Positions 7,788 through 15,377 are shown, counted from the first letter of the stretch. The stretch: 15,860 nt of DNA from JAFEDN01 sp965651935 (GCA_965651935.1 CBFGTC010000025.1:1-15860); one strand, 5' to 3'. Notes: generated from the sequence alone by a model not told the origin. Program-made: numbers and translations.

Positions 7788-8643
7788 ATGAGATTTAGAG
7801 GAAGAAGAAGAAATTGAATTATTGTCAAAGGAAATTATTTTAAAATTCCTGGATTTGGATATTTTAGAATTTATGTGTGCTCCGCGATTTCGAGCTGAAT
7901 TAAAATCAAATGAGTTAAGTAAATTTATACAAATAAATACGGAAATTCTTCACGGTTTGGTTGGTCAACAGCAAGATTCTAAAAATACGTTAATGGGAGC
8001 CATTCCCAAACTTTATGACAGAATCAACCTGCGTGCTAGTGAAATAGTTAAGCTTACAGAGAGCAAATTGAATTTAAGTAGGCAAGATGTAGCTGCAATT
8101 ATTATTGGATGTCTTAAATTGTATATATTAAAAAATACATGGGATTTTATTGACCTTTATACTTCACCAAATATTTGGAATGTGCTGAATCAATTTAAAA
8201 AATTTTTAACTACTAATGAAGAATTTTGCTACATGATAGCTAATCATTTGCCTACTTTATATTATTTTGCTCAAATCTATGCAAAGAAATACTCCGCTCA
8301 AAATACGAATCAAAATGATGCTGAAAATAATGAGTATGTTCAGGATGAAATTATAGCTTATATTGGCTTAGGAATTTCAAATTATAATGATGATAATACC
8401 AGTATAAGTTCCAACTCTAACACCACTTCAACAATCGAATATAAAGATTATGATTGTATGAGCGAAGAAGCTAATGAAGAAGAGACTGATGAGGAGGAAG
8501 CGGATGAGGAAGAAACTGAAGATGATGAAAATGATGGAGAAGATGAGTACAGCAATGTAGGTCAGAGACTGTTTTCAATGAACACAATGAGTCCAGAAAT
8601 TTCTGAACCAATTCCTAGGTCACCCACTCCTTTCCCGTCGTGA
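7788..8643 (+). CDS. Unknown AT-rich acidic protein, candidate effector; start region out of frame
   Basis: The long frame gives 273 residues from a TTG at 7822 to a TGA at 8643; no family is recognised. Residues 1-160 look helical and mixed. Residues 190-205 are a Ser/Thr/Asn linker, 214-243 are a nearly unbroken Glu/Asp run, and the C terminus is Pro/Ser-rich (IPRSPTPFPS). The best ribosome binding site (GAGG, about 7778-7781) points to an ATG at 7788, but that frame gives only MRFRGRRRN and a stop at 7815-7817. Skipping one A after this ATG would give MDLEEEEEIELLSKEI and join the long frame, so there is either a one-base insertion, a sequencing error, or a short upstream peptide with reinitiation at TTG 7822. 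It is AT-rich, has no membrane segment, and has a PmrA-type box upstream. The effector role is inference. Confidence 0.65.
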
Positions 8644-8656
8644 TGAAAATTTGGGG

Positions 8657-10057
8657 TTAAAACGTATTTAATTTACGCGCCACCCCGGTTTGGATTGCAG
8701 CCACTTTTACCGCATTAGCAACGGCAGGCGCTACGTTTTTGTCAAAAACGCTCGGAATAATATATTCGGGCGCTAACGCTTTTTCATTGACTGATGAAGC
8801 GATAGCATAAGCCGCAGCCAATCTCATTTCCGGATTAATATCACTGGCTCGACAATCCAATGCACCGCGAAAAATACCGGGAAAAGCCAGTAAATTGTTA
8901 ATTTGATTGGGATAGTCACTTCTGCCTGTCGCCATGATTGACACGTATGGAGCCGCAATTTCAGGCATAATTTCTGGAATCGGATTGGCCATCGCGAACA
9001 CGATGGGATCTTTATTCATTGCTTTTAAATCATCCAATGATAAAGTATTAGGCCCTGATAAACCGATAAATACATCCGCGCCTTTGATGACGTCACTTAA
9101 GCTACCGCCTAATTTATCAGGATTAGTTGTTTCAGCGAATTCACGTTTGCTGATATCCAAATCAGAGCGGCTGGCCACTAAAACGCCTTTTCGGTCACAA
9201 CCAATAATATTCACTGCGCCTAATTGCAGAAGCATATTCTTGCAAGCAGTGCCAGCCGCACCCACGCCACTAAAAATAATTTTGAGATCTTTGGCCTGTT
9301 TTCCGGTTAATTTCAAAGCGTTAATGAACGCAGCAGCGACCACGGCAGCAGTCCCATGTTGGTCATCATGGAAAACAGGAATATCTAACTCCGCCTTCAA
9401 TCGTCTTTCAATCTCAAAACAGCGAGGGGCGGATATATCCTCCAAATTTATTCCCCCAAAATTAGGCGCAACGTAAGTGACCGTGCGGATAAATTCTTCA
9501 ATATCTTGAGTCGCTAAGCACAACGGGAACGCGTCTACCCCGGCGAATTCTTTAAATAATAAGACCTTGCCTTCCATCACCGGCAAAGCGGCTTTGGGAC
9601 CGATGTTACCTAATCCTAAAACTGCCGTGCCATCGGTTATGACCGCTACGGTATTTCGGCGAATGGTAAACGCATCAGCTTGTTCGGGATTGTGATGGAT
9701 CGCCATACATATTTTAGCGACTTCTGGCGTATAAGCTAAGGCCAATTCTTCCCGAGTATTGACGTTAATTTTGGGTTTGGTCTCAATTTTCCCCCCAAAA
9801 TGGCGACTAAAAGTCGTGTCTAGCGCAGAACAACCCACATGCTCCAAGGCATTAATTTTATTGATAATTACCGGCGCAAAATCTTCACTCACTTTGAGGA
9901 AAAAACTAATATTATCGGGAGTCTGCAAACGTTCAAGCAGGGTTAAATTGGGGGCCAGTTCTTCTAAAATGTTTTCGACTTCATTGTGGAGGTCGTCTTC
10001 AGGGGAGACATGGACGGAAACAATCACAGTACGCTGACTTTCAGTAGTTATCATCAT
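8657..10057 (-). CDS. Malic enzyme (malate to pyruvate + CO2), with an N-terminal ACT-like region
   Basis: Oxidative decarboxylation of malate, linking the TCA cycle to pyruvate in the cytosol. The 466 residues comprise an N-terminal ~85-residue segment resembling an ACT regulatory fold (RTVIVSVHVSPEDDLHNEV...), then the catalytic core beginning HFGGKIE (86-92). Tyr109 in AYTPEVAKIC and Lys164 in GKVLLFKEFAGVDAFPL are the expected catalytic pair; the motif is usually YTPGVA, here YTPEVA. Metal-site residues are Glu206-Asp207 in GGINLEDISAPRCFEIE and Asp231-Asp232 in VFHDDQHGTA. The nucleotide-binding loop is SGVGAAGTA (263-271), and GRSDYPNQINN follows. It is the single-core type, without a phosphotransacetylase tail. 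NAD versus NADP use is not resolved. Start at ATG 10057 (a second ATG follows) with GGAG seven bases upstream. It is convergent with the acidic gene and divergent from ileS. Confidence 0.93.
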   Translation of the reverse strand: MMITTESQRTVIVSVHVSPEDDLHNEVENILEELAPNLTLLERLQTPDNISFFLKVSEDFAPVIINKINALEHVGCSALDTTFSRHFGGKIETKPKINVNTREELALAYTPEVAKICMAIHHNPEQADAFTIRRNTVAVITDGTAVLGLGNIGPKAALPVMEGKVLLFKEFAGVDAFPLCLATQDIEEFIRTVTYVAPNFGGINLEDISAPRCFEIERRLKAELDIPVFHDDQHGTAAVVAAAFINALKLTGKQAKDLKIIFSGVGAAGTACKNMLLQLGAVNIIGCDRKGVLVASRSDLDISKREFAETTNPDKLGGSLSDVIKGADVFIGLSGPNTLSLDDLKAMNKDPIVFAMANPIPEIMPEIAAPYVSIMATGRSDYPNQINNLLAFPGIFRGALDCRASDINPEMRLAAAYAIASSVNEKALAPEYIIPSVFDKNVAPAVANAVKVAAIQTGVARKLNTF

Positions 10058-10117
10058 CAGTATTCTCCGGATTTCTCATTAAAATTAAATCCACCTGACC
10101 TGCGACGTTCTCAGTAA

Positions 10118-10145
10118 TTCCTGCCACGAAAAAATCGGATATAAT
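10118..10145 (+). promoter_or_regulatory. Candidate promoter of ileS-lspA
   Basis: A perfect TATAAT (10140-10145) is preceded at 16 bp by TTCCTG (10118-10123), a weak -35. Transcription from here would give a leader of roughly 150 nt that includes both hairpins. Confidence 0.4.
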
Positions 10146-10154
10146 CACATGAAA

Positions 10155-10178
10155 TATTGAAAGCATTACTTTTCAATA
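10155..10178 (+). repeat. Inverted repeat in the presumed ileS leader
   Basis: TATTGAAAG (10155-10163) and CTTTTCAATA (10169-10178) pair with one bulge around a CATTA loop. The stem is AU-rich and lies just after the -10 element, so it could be an operator-like palindrome or a weak leader hairpin. Confidence 0.35.
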
Positions 10179-10216
10179 AAAATATTTTTCGTAGAAAAAA
10201 CCACATCCTGATGGAC

Positions 10217-10265
10217 AAGAACCAGGAAGCAATTCCTGCGTAGCGGGAATTGCTGGGACGTTCTT
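10217..10265. repeat. Strong hairpin upstream of ileS (REP-like palindrome or leader structure)
   Basis: GCAATTCCTGC (10229-10239) and GCGGGAATTGC (10243-10253) form an 11-bp stem with one G-U pair around a GTA loop. AAGAAC (10217-10222) and GTTCTT (10260-10265) add an outer 6-bp stem. There is no T run after it, so it is not a standard terminator. Its core resembles dispersed palindromes in gammaproteobacterial genomes. Confidence 0.6.
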
Positions 10266-10303
10266 AGGTTGCTTGCTTAAAGCCGCTAATATAACATACT
10301 GCT

Positions 10304-13111
10304 ATGAAAGATTACAAAGACACCTTAAATTTACCTGTGACCGCTTTCCCTATGAAAGCCAATTTACCTCAAAAAGAACCGGAAACCCTGAAGCGCTGGC
10401 AAGGGATGGATTTGTACCAACGTATTCGGGAAACCCGTCGAGGTCAGGCCCGGTTTATTTTGCATGATGGTCCTCCTTACGCTAATGCGAGACCGCATTT
10501 GGGAACCGCTCTCAATAAAATTTTAAAAGACATTGTCATAAAATCCAAAACGCTGAGCGGGTATGACGCTCCTTACGTGCCGGGGTGGGATTGCCATGGC
10601 TTACCCATTGAGTTGAATGTGGAAAAAAAAATAGGAAAACCTGGCACGAAACTATCGGCCCATGCTTTTCGCCAAGCTTGCCGCGAGTATGCCAAACAAC
10701 AAGTGGCATTACAGAGAGAAGATTTTCAGCGATTGGGAGTCCTAGGTGATTGGCAAAATCCTTATTTAACGATGGATTTTAAGTACGAAGCAGATACGAT
10801 CAGAGCATTAGCCCTCATCATTGCGAATGGTCATTTACATCGAGGCGAAAAACCCGTGCATTGGTGTACGGCTTGCGGTTCAGCCTTGGCCGACACCGAG
10901 GTGGAGTATCAAGACAAAACCTCTCCCGCCATCGACGTGGCTTTTGCCGTGCAAGATGCGAAACAAGTGGCTGAAATTTTTCATCTCAATGCCGTTGACG
11001 CGGAAATAGTTGTCCCTATTTGGACCACCACTCCCTGGACTTTACCTGCCAATCAGGCTGTAGCGGTAAATTCTCATTTTGATTACTCATTAATTAAAGC
11101 GAAATATCAAGGCCAAGATTTATACTTAATCTGTGCTCAAGACTTGTTTGAATCAGTCATGGGCCGCTACAGCATAACAGACTATGAAGTGAAGGGCAGT
11201 GTCAACGGCGAACAATTGGAAGGTGTACAACTGCATCATCCCTATTTAGATAAGCGGGTCCCTATTATTTTGGGCGACCACGTGACGATTGAAGCAGGGA
11301 CAGGCAATGTCCATACGGCTCCTGCACACGGGCAAGAGGATTATGTCGTTGGGGAACAATATAAGCTTGCTATGGAAAATCCGGTTAATGCCAATAGCTG
11401 TTTCAATGATGCAGTCCCTTTGGTTGGTGGACTGCATGTTTTCAAAGCGAATGAAGTCGTTATCAATGAGCTAAAAACCCGTGGTCGATTACTACACCAT
11501 GTGGATATTATCCACAGTTATCCTCATTGTTGGAGGCATAAAACCCCATTGATCTTCCGTGCTACGCCACAGTGGTTTATTAGTATGGACCAAAAGGGCT
11601 TGCGCAACTTAGCGTTGAGTGCGGTTGATACTGTGGAATGGATACCAGCTTGGGGTAAGACTCGTATCAGCCGTATGCTGGAAATGCGGCCAGATTGGTG
11701 TATATCGCGGCAACGAGTATGGGGTGTTCCCATCCCTTTATTTATTCATAAGGATAACGGTCAATTGCACCCGCAAACTTTGGAATTGATGGAAAAAGTG
11801 GCTCAATTAATCGAGAAAGGCGGTGTTGAGAATTGGTTTGCCTTAGAATCGCAAGAATTATTAGGTCAAGAGGCAGAAAATTATTTAAAATTAAATGATG
11901 TGTTGGATGTCTGGTTTGATTCAGGTATTAGCCATTTTAGCGTGTTAAGTCAACGACCGGAGTTGGGCTTGCCTGCCAATTTGTATTTGGAAGGCTCTGA
12001 CCAACACCGTGGCTGGTTTCAAACGTCTTTATTAACTTGCGCGGCCATCCATAGTAATGCTCCGTTTAAAACCGTGCTGACTCATGGTTATGTCGTCGAT
12101 GCGCATGGCCGGAAAATGTCGAAATCGATTGGGAATGTCATTGTTCCAGCCGATGTGGCGCAGAATTTAGGCGCGGATATTCTGCGTCTTTGGGTGTCTT
12201 CGGCAGATTACAAATTAGATATTAATTATTCCGAGGAAATTATCAAACGCAGTGTGGATGCGTATCGTCGCATTCGCAACACGACGAGATTTTTATTAGC
12301 GAATATATTTGATTTTGTTCCTGCAACGGATCAAATTCCGGCTAGCGAGTTGCTCGCTTTAGACCGCTGGGCTATCAATCAAACTTCGGGATTGCAAAAA
12401 GAAATTATTGAAGCTTATAACGAATACAGCTTTCAAACCATCTTTCAAAAAATTCATAACTTTTGCAGTGTGCAAATGGGCAGCTTTTATTTAGATGTCA
12501 TTAAGGACCGTCAATACACGGGTTATAAAAGCAGCATAGCCCGCCGCTCTGCGCAAACGGCCATATATCATATTCTGGAAGCTTTGGTACGATGGTTAGC
12601 GCCTATAATGAGCTTTACGGCGGAAGAAATTTGGTCTTATATCCCCGGTGAGCGTGAAGAGTCCGTATTTTTATCTAAATGGCATTCTTTACCCAAAATG
12701 GAAAGCCGTGCGGAAATTGAGTGGGATTTACTTATCCCTGTCCGAGATGCAGTGAATAAAATTTTAGAAAAACATCGTCAAGCTGGTGAAATTGGGTCAG
12801 GTCTGGATGCCGAGGTTATCTTGTATGCCGAGGGCCAAATTTATCAAGCGTTATCGGCATTACAAGACGAGTTGAGGTTTGTTTTAATTACATCCGACGC
12901 CAAAGTCATGTCTTTGGTTTCGAAGAATTCCTCAGCTGAGTTAACGGAAATAGCGGATTTATGGGTGGAAATAAAGGTGTCTTCGTGCAACAAGTGTGCT
13001 CGCTGTTGGCAGAGGAGAGGGGAGGTGGGTAAAGATCCTCACCACCCTTTCATTTGCGGGCGTTGTGTGACTAATTTGGCGGCTCCAGGTGAAATCCGTT
13101 ACTTTGCTTAA
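10304..13111 (+). CDS. ileS: Isoleucyl-tRNA synthetase IleS
   Basis: Charges tRNA-Ile with isoleucine and edits mischarged valine. At 935 residues it has the bacterial full length. Class I motifs are FILHDGPPYAN (51-61) followed by HLGT (65-68) in place of HxGH, and KMSKS at 604-608. PGWDCHGLPIELNVEKK (93-109), the editing domain with TTTPWTLPANQAV (241-253) and NVHTAPAHGQEDY (335-347), and the downstream WFDSG, GSDQHRGWFQ and anticodon-binding regions are in order. The C-terminal zinc site has Cys898, Cys901, Cys918 and Cys921. The ATG at 10304 gives the usual MKDYKDTLNLP start but has no clear ribosome binding site. lspA starts 10 bp after its stop, so they form an operon. The substitution of the last His of HxGH by Thr is the only oddity. 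Confidence 0.97.
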   Translation: MKDYKDTLNLPVTAFPMKANLPQKEPETLKRWQGMDLYQRIRETRRGQARFILHDGPPYANARPHLGTALNKILKDIVIKSKTLSGYDAPYVPGWDCHGLPIELNVEKKIGKPGTKLSAHAFRQACREYAKQQVALQREDFQRLGVLGDWQNPYLTMDFKYEADTIRALALIIANGHLHRGEKPVHWCTACGSALADTEVEYQDKTSPAIDVAFAVQDAKQVAEIFHLNAVDAEIVVPIWTTTPWTLPANQAVAVNSHFDYSLIKAKYQGQDLYLICAQDLFESVMGRYSITDYEVKGSVNGEQLEGVQLHHPYLDKRVPIILGDHVTIEAGTGNVHTAPAHGQEDYVVGEQYKLAMENPVNANSCFNDAVPLVGGLHVFKANEVVINELKTRGRLLHHVDIIHSYPHCWRHKTPLIFRATPQWFISMDQKGLRNLALSAVDTVEWIPAWGKTRISRMLEMRPDWCISRQRVWGVPIPLFIHKDNGQLHPQTLELMEKVAQLIEKGGVENWFALESQELLGQEAENYLKLNDVLDVWFDSGISHFSVLSQRPELGLPANLYLEGSDQHRGWFQTSLLTCAAIHSNAPFKTVLTHGYVVDAHGRKMSKSIGNVIVPADVAQNLGADILRLWVSSADYKLDINYSEEIIKRSVDAYRRIRNTTRFLLANIFDFVPATDQIPASELLALDRWAINQTSGLQKEIIEAYNEYSFQTIFQKIHNFCSVQMGSFYLDVIKDRQYTGYKSSIARRSAQTAIYHILEALVRWLAPIMSFTAEEIWSYIPGEREESVFLSKWHSLPKMESRAEIEWDLLIPVRDAVNKILEKHRQAGEIGSGLDAEVILYAEGQIYQALSALQDELRFVLITSDAKVMSLVSKNSSAELTEIADLWVEIKVSSCNKCARCWQRRGEVGKDPHHPFICGRCVTNLAAPGEIRYFA

Positions 13112-13121
13112 GGTATTAGGA

Positions 13122-13607
13122 ATGAAATCATTTAATTATCGCAAATCTGCTCCATGGTTTTTGTTAAGTATTTTGGTGGTGATTCTCGATCAAATTAGTA
13201 AGTTTTGGATTATACATCGCTTACAAGTTGAAGAATCTTTGCGAATTTTACCCTTTTTAAATTTTACCTTACGATATAATCAGGGTGGTGCGTTTAGTTT
13301 TTTAAGAGAAGCAGGCGGCTGGCAAATTATTTTCTTAAGTACTGTTTCAATTTTAGTAATCCTCGCTCTATCCATTTGGTTATTGCGTTTGCATTATCCT
13401 GATAGATGGACTGCCTGCAGTTTAAGTTTAGTGATTGGTGGTGCCGCTGGGAATTTAATTGATCGAGTGCGTCTGGGGAATGTCATTGATTTTTTTGATT
13501 TTTATATTGGCAATTGGCATTATGCGACATTTAATATAGCCGACAGTGTTATCGTTATAGGCATCATCATGTTGCTTTTGCAAAATTTTTTCAAAAAAAA
13601 TGCTTAA
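13122..13607 (+). CDS. lspA: Prolipoprotein signal peptidase LspA
   Basis: Inner-membrane aspartic protease that removes the signal peptide of diacylated prolipoproteins. At 161 residues with four membrane helices it is of normal size. Family motifs are LDQISKFWI (22-30), RYNQGGAFSFL (51-61), GGAAGNLIDRVRLGNVIDFFDF (about 106-127) and ATFNIADS (135-142). The catalytic pair is Asp123 and Asp141, the same numbers as in E. coli. The ATG at 13122 is chosen over an in-frame GTG at 13089 because it has AAGG eight bases upstream and gives the standard N terminus; the GTG would overlap ileS. The stop overlaps that of the convergent unknown gene (TTAA at 13604-13607). No terminator separates the two. 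Confidence 0.95.
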   Translation: MKSFNYRKSAPWFLLSILVVILDQISKFWIIHRLQVEESLRILPFLNFTLRYNQGGAFSFLREAGGWQIIFLSTVSILVILALSIWLLRLHYPDRWTACSLSLVIGGAAGNLIDRVRLGNVIDFFDFYIGNWHYATFNIADSVIVIGIIMLLLQNFFKKNA

Positions 13608-14722
13608 TGTTTGGGTATTCCCTTTATCGTCAATTGGGGCGTAAGGCTGCGATGATTTTCTGGGGTTTCCTGTTCCTGCGATAATCTTGCTGAATTTAAG
13701 GGGTTATTGCCAATCTTAAATTGATATTCCACTTTGGCCATAATAAGTTCCATTTTATACATTTGAGCCCTAGACGAAGAAGAACCTGTATCTAAATTAT
13801 TTTGAATGGCATACTGATTATAGGCGTTACTCACGCTTTCCAGGTTGGTAAATTCAGTGTTAAACAAATTATTTACGGCAGATTGTAATTTATTAATAAA
13901 TTGGTCTAAATCTTGTTGTGGAAGTATTTTCAATTTATCAAAAACACTATTTTCTATTGTTTGTAATTTTTTATAAACTTGTTCGCAATTTTCAAAGCAT
14001 TCTTTTTCTTCTGGAGTGGGTTCGGGAATAGCTTCAAATTCTGTTTTAATTTCCTGATAGGCTGCTTCAATATCCTCTCGACCAGCTCCGATACCTAAAC
14101 CTAATTGATTTAACAAAAATAGAACGAAATATTCCGCATTAACATCTTCATCTGGCAATTCAAGCCAAAGAGGTAAAGCAGGGGGAGGGACGTTTTGAGG
14201 TTGAGGCTCTTTCACTTCTTGATTCATTAAACGAGCTTCTTCTTCCGCTTTTTTCTTGGCTTCATAGATAGCCATCAATCGAAGCCATCGTTTATGTTCT
14301 TTTTTAGCAATTTGATGAGTATATAGATGATTTAACGATTCTAACCAGGATAGAAAATATTTTTTGGCAAAATTTATTTTATTATTCGTGAGTTGCTGGT
14401 TATCTTTGGAGCTGTTCTGGCCGGTGATATTTTGGATAACGATTTGAGTGCGAACAGTGATGTAGTGGCTTAGATTTTTAAATACCAAGCTTTTTTCGCT
14501 GGGAGGCAAGGGGTTCACCCATTTTTCTCTATTAATAGTAAAAGCAATGATTTGACTAATGTACTGATGTACATGTTGCTGCAATTTGCTGAGATCTGCT
14601 CTTGTCCATTGTGGTCTGGTAAGTGATTGCTGATACATTGTAGACAGATTTTGCGTGAGCGTATCCAATTGTTCTTCTATTTTATTAGCCAAGGCTGGTG
14701 CTAGCTTTAATGTGTTTTTCAT
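13604..14722 (-). CDS. Unknown 372-residue protein with a J-domain-like segment lacking HPD
   Basis: No family is recognised over the full length. Residues 1-165 look helical, with a charged stretch at 138-172 (KKEHKRW...EAKKKAEEEARL) like a coiled coil. Residues 173-185 are Pro-rich. Residues 198-254 read like a J domain: LGLGIGAGREDIEAAYQEIK, then TEF, then PEEKECFENCEQVYKKL, matching the LGV..AS.EEI.KAYR...Y and F..I..AY..L pattern. The HPD tripeptide is replaced by EAI after Phe229, so DnaK stimulation is not expected. Residues 255-345 are helical and the tail is polar. The ATG at 14722 has no ribosome binding site; CATAAT lies 8 bp before it, so the mRNA could be leaderless. A poor PmrA-like repeat is at 14743-14762. 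It is convergent with lspA. An effector role is possible but weaker than for the two other unknown genes. Confidence 0.75.
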   Translation of the reverse strand: MKNTLKLAPALANKIEEQLDTLTQNLSTMYQQSLTRPQWTRADLSKLQQHVHQYISQIIAFTINREKWVNPLPPSEKSLVFKNLSHYITVRTQIVIQNITGQNSSKDNQQLTNNKINFAKKYFLSWLESLNHLYTHQIAKKEHKRWLRLMAIYEAKKKAEEEARLMNQEVKEPQPQNVPPPALPLWLELPDEDVNAEYFVLFLLNQLGLGIGAGREDIEAAYQEIKTEFEAIPEPTPEEKECFENCEQVYKKLQTIENSVFDKLKILPQQDLDQFINKLQSAVNNLFNTEFTNLESVSNAYNQYAIQNNLDTGSSSSRAQMYKMELIMAKVEYQFKIGNNPLNSARLSQEQETPENHRSLTPQLTIKGIPKH

Positions 14723-14742
14723 ATAGTAAATTATGACAAATG

Positions 14743-14762
14743 AAGCTTAAGAATTTATTAAC
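14743..14762 (-). promoter_or_regulatory. Weak PmrA-box-like repeat upstream of the 372-residue gene
   Basis: On the minus strand GTTAATAAA, spacer TT, then CTTAAGCTT gives the 11-bp period of the two better sites, with one mismatch per half-site in the core TTAAT...T positions and more outside. It lies only 20 bp before the start codon. Confidence 0.2.
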
Positions 14763-14771
14763 CAAGCCATT

Positions 14772-15179
14772 TTATTCCCAACAAAAACTGGATTTTGCTG
14801 TACCGCTGGAAGATTTTTCTCCCAATTCATTAAGGCTCAATGTTTGGCATGCTTTGTCTTTATTTTGTGCGCCTAGAGGTATGGCATGAATGATAAATCC
14901 AGAATCGCCGGCTTCGGCAATCTGGAGTTCGTAGCTTTGATAATCATCTGTGTACTGATTTATTTCCAAATTTTCTAAGGTGCTGTTTTTATATGTATTT
15001 TCTTCATTATAGTAAGCTTCCAGCCGAGCTGCGAGTTGAAGCAGGGCGATTTCGGCCTGATTGCGGCGAGATTTGTTGAGGTGATATGCATAAGATGGGT
15101 AAGCGCTAGCGATTAAAATGACCACTAAAGCCATCACGATCAACAGTTCTAATAAAGAAAAGCCCAAACATGTTTTCAT
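14772..15179 (-). CDS. pilE: Type IV pilin-like protein (PilE family)
   Basis: 135-residue prepilin. A short leader MKTCLG is followed by FSLLELLIVMALVVILIASAYPSY. Cleavage by PilD is expected after Gly6, and Glu11 becomes the conserved Glu5 of mature pilin. The N-terminal hydrophobic helix forms the pilus core. The C-terminal part is a small globular domain with Cys111 and Cys133 placed to form the usual C-terminal disulfide loop. Length and layout match PilE-type minor or major pilins of Legionellales. The gene stands alone, with no other pilus genes in the window. The ATG at 15179 has no obvious ribosome binding site. It lies 49 bp upstream of the unknown 372-residue gene on the same strand and could be co-transcribed with it. 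The symbol is by resemblance only. Confidence 0.8.
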   Translation of the reverse strand: MKTCLGFSLLELLIVMALVVILIASAYPSYAYHLNKSRRNQAEIALLQLAARLEAYYNEENTYKNSTLENLEINQYTDDYQSYELQIAEAGDSGFIIHAIPLGAQNKDKACQTLSLNELGEKSSSGTAKSSFCWE

Positions 15180-15250
15180 TGTGTTCAGTTTAATTTTTCG
15201 TTACTCTTATTGAAATACAGTAAAAATGATAAAAAAGTTTAAAAAAAGAC

Positions 15251-15278
15251 TTGTGCTTTGATAAGAAACAGGTATTAT
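15251..15278 (+). promoter_or_regulatory. Candidate promoter of the tRNA-Lys gene
   Basis: TTGTGC (15251-15256) and TATTAT (15273-15278) are 16 bp apart and end 26 bp before the tRNA. This is a reasonable sigma70-type promoter for a single tRNA gene. Confidence 0.5.
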
Positions 15279-15304
15279 GCTATTTTTTTAAAATATTTTT
15301 CTAA

Positions 15305-15377
15305 GGGCCGGTAGCTCAGCCGGTAGAGCAGCGGACTTTTAATCCGTTGGTCGCGAGTTCGAATCTCGCCCGGCCCA
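15305..15377 (+). tRNA. tRNA-Lys (anticodon UUU)
   Basis: The full cloverleaf can be drawn. The acceptor arms GGGCCGG (15305-15311) and CCGGCCC (15370-15376) pair perfectly. D stem GCTC/GAGC, anticodon stem GCGGA/TCCGT with loop CTTTTAA (anticodon TTT), and T arm GCGAG-TTCGAAT-CTCGC are all present. The discriminator base is A15377. The next bases are ATA, so the CCA end is not encoded and must be added by CCA-adding enzyme. Confidence 0.97.

Larger units (their letters stand above)
10058..10303. other. Divergent intergenic region between the malic enzyme gene and ileS
   Basis: No gene is seen in these 246 bp. It contains a strong -10 for the ileS side (TATAAT, 10140-10145) and two hairpins between that element and the ileS ATG. 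On the other strand the malic enzyme start has a clear GGAG, but no convincing promoter is evident. Confidence 0.5.

Noticed and set aside
8640..8660. Rho-independent terminator between the acidic gene and the malic enzyme gene
   Set aside because: The 13-bp convergent gap has no inverted repeat followed by a T run.
8934..9476. 180-residue open frame on the plus strand inside the malic enzyme gene
   Set aside because: It is antisense to a fully conserved enzyme, has no ribosome binding site and no recognisable protein pattern.
10146..10303. T-box riboswitch in front of ileS
   Set aside because: T-boxes are found mainly in Firmicutes and related phyla. No T-box bulge sequence or terminator/antiterminator pair is visible here.
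13089..13121. Extended lspA start at GTG 13089 (11 extra residues)
   Set aside because: It would overlap ileS by 23 bp, and the extra residues are not part of the LspA family. ATG 13122 has AAGG at the right distance and puts the catalytic Asp residues at the canonical numbers 123 and 141.
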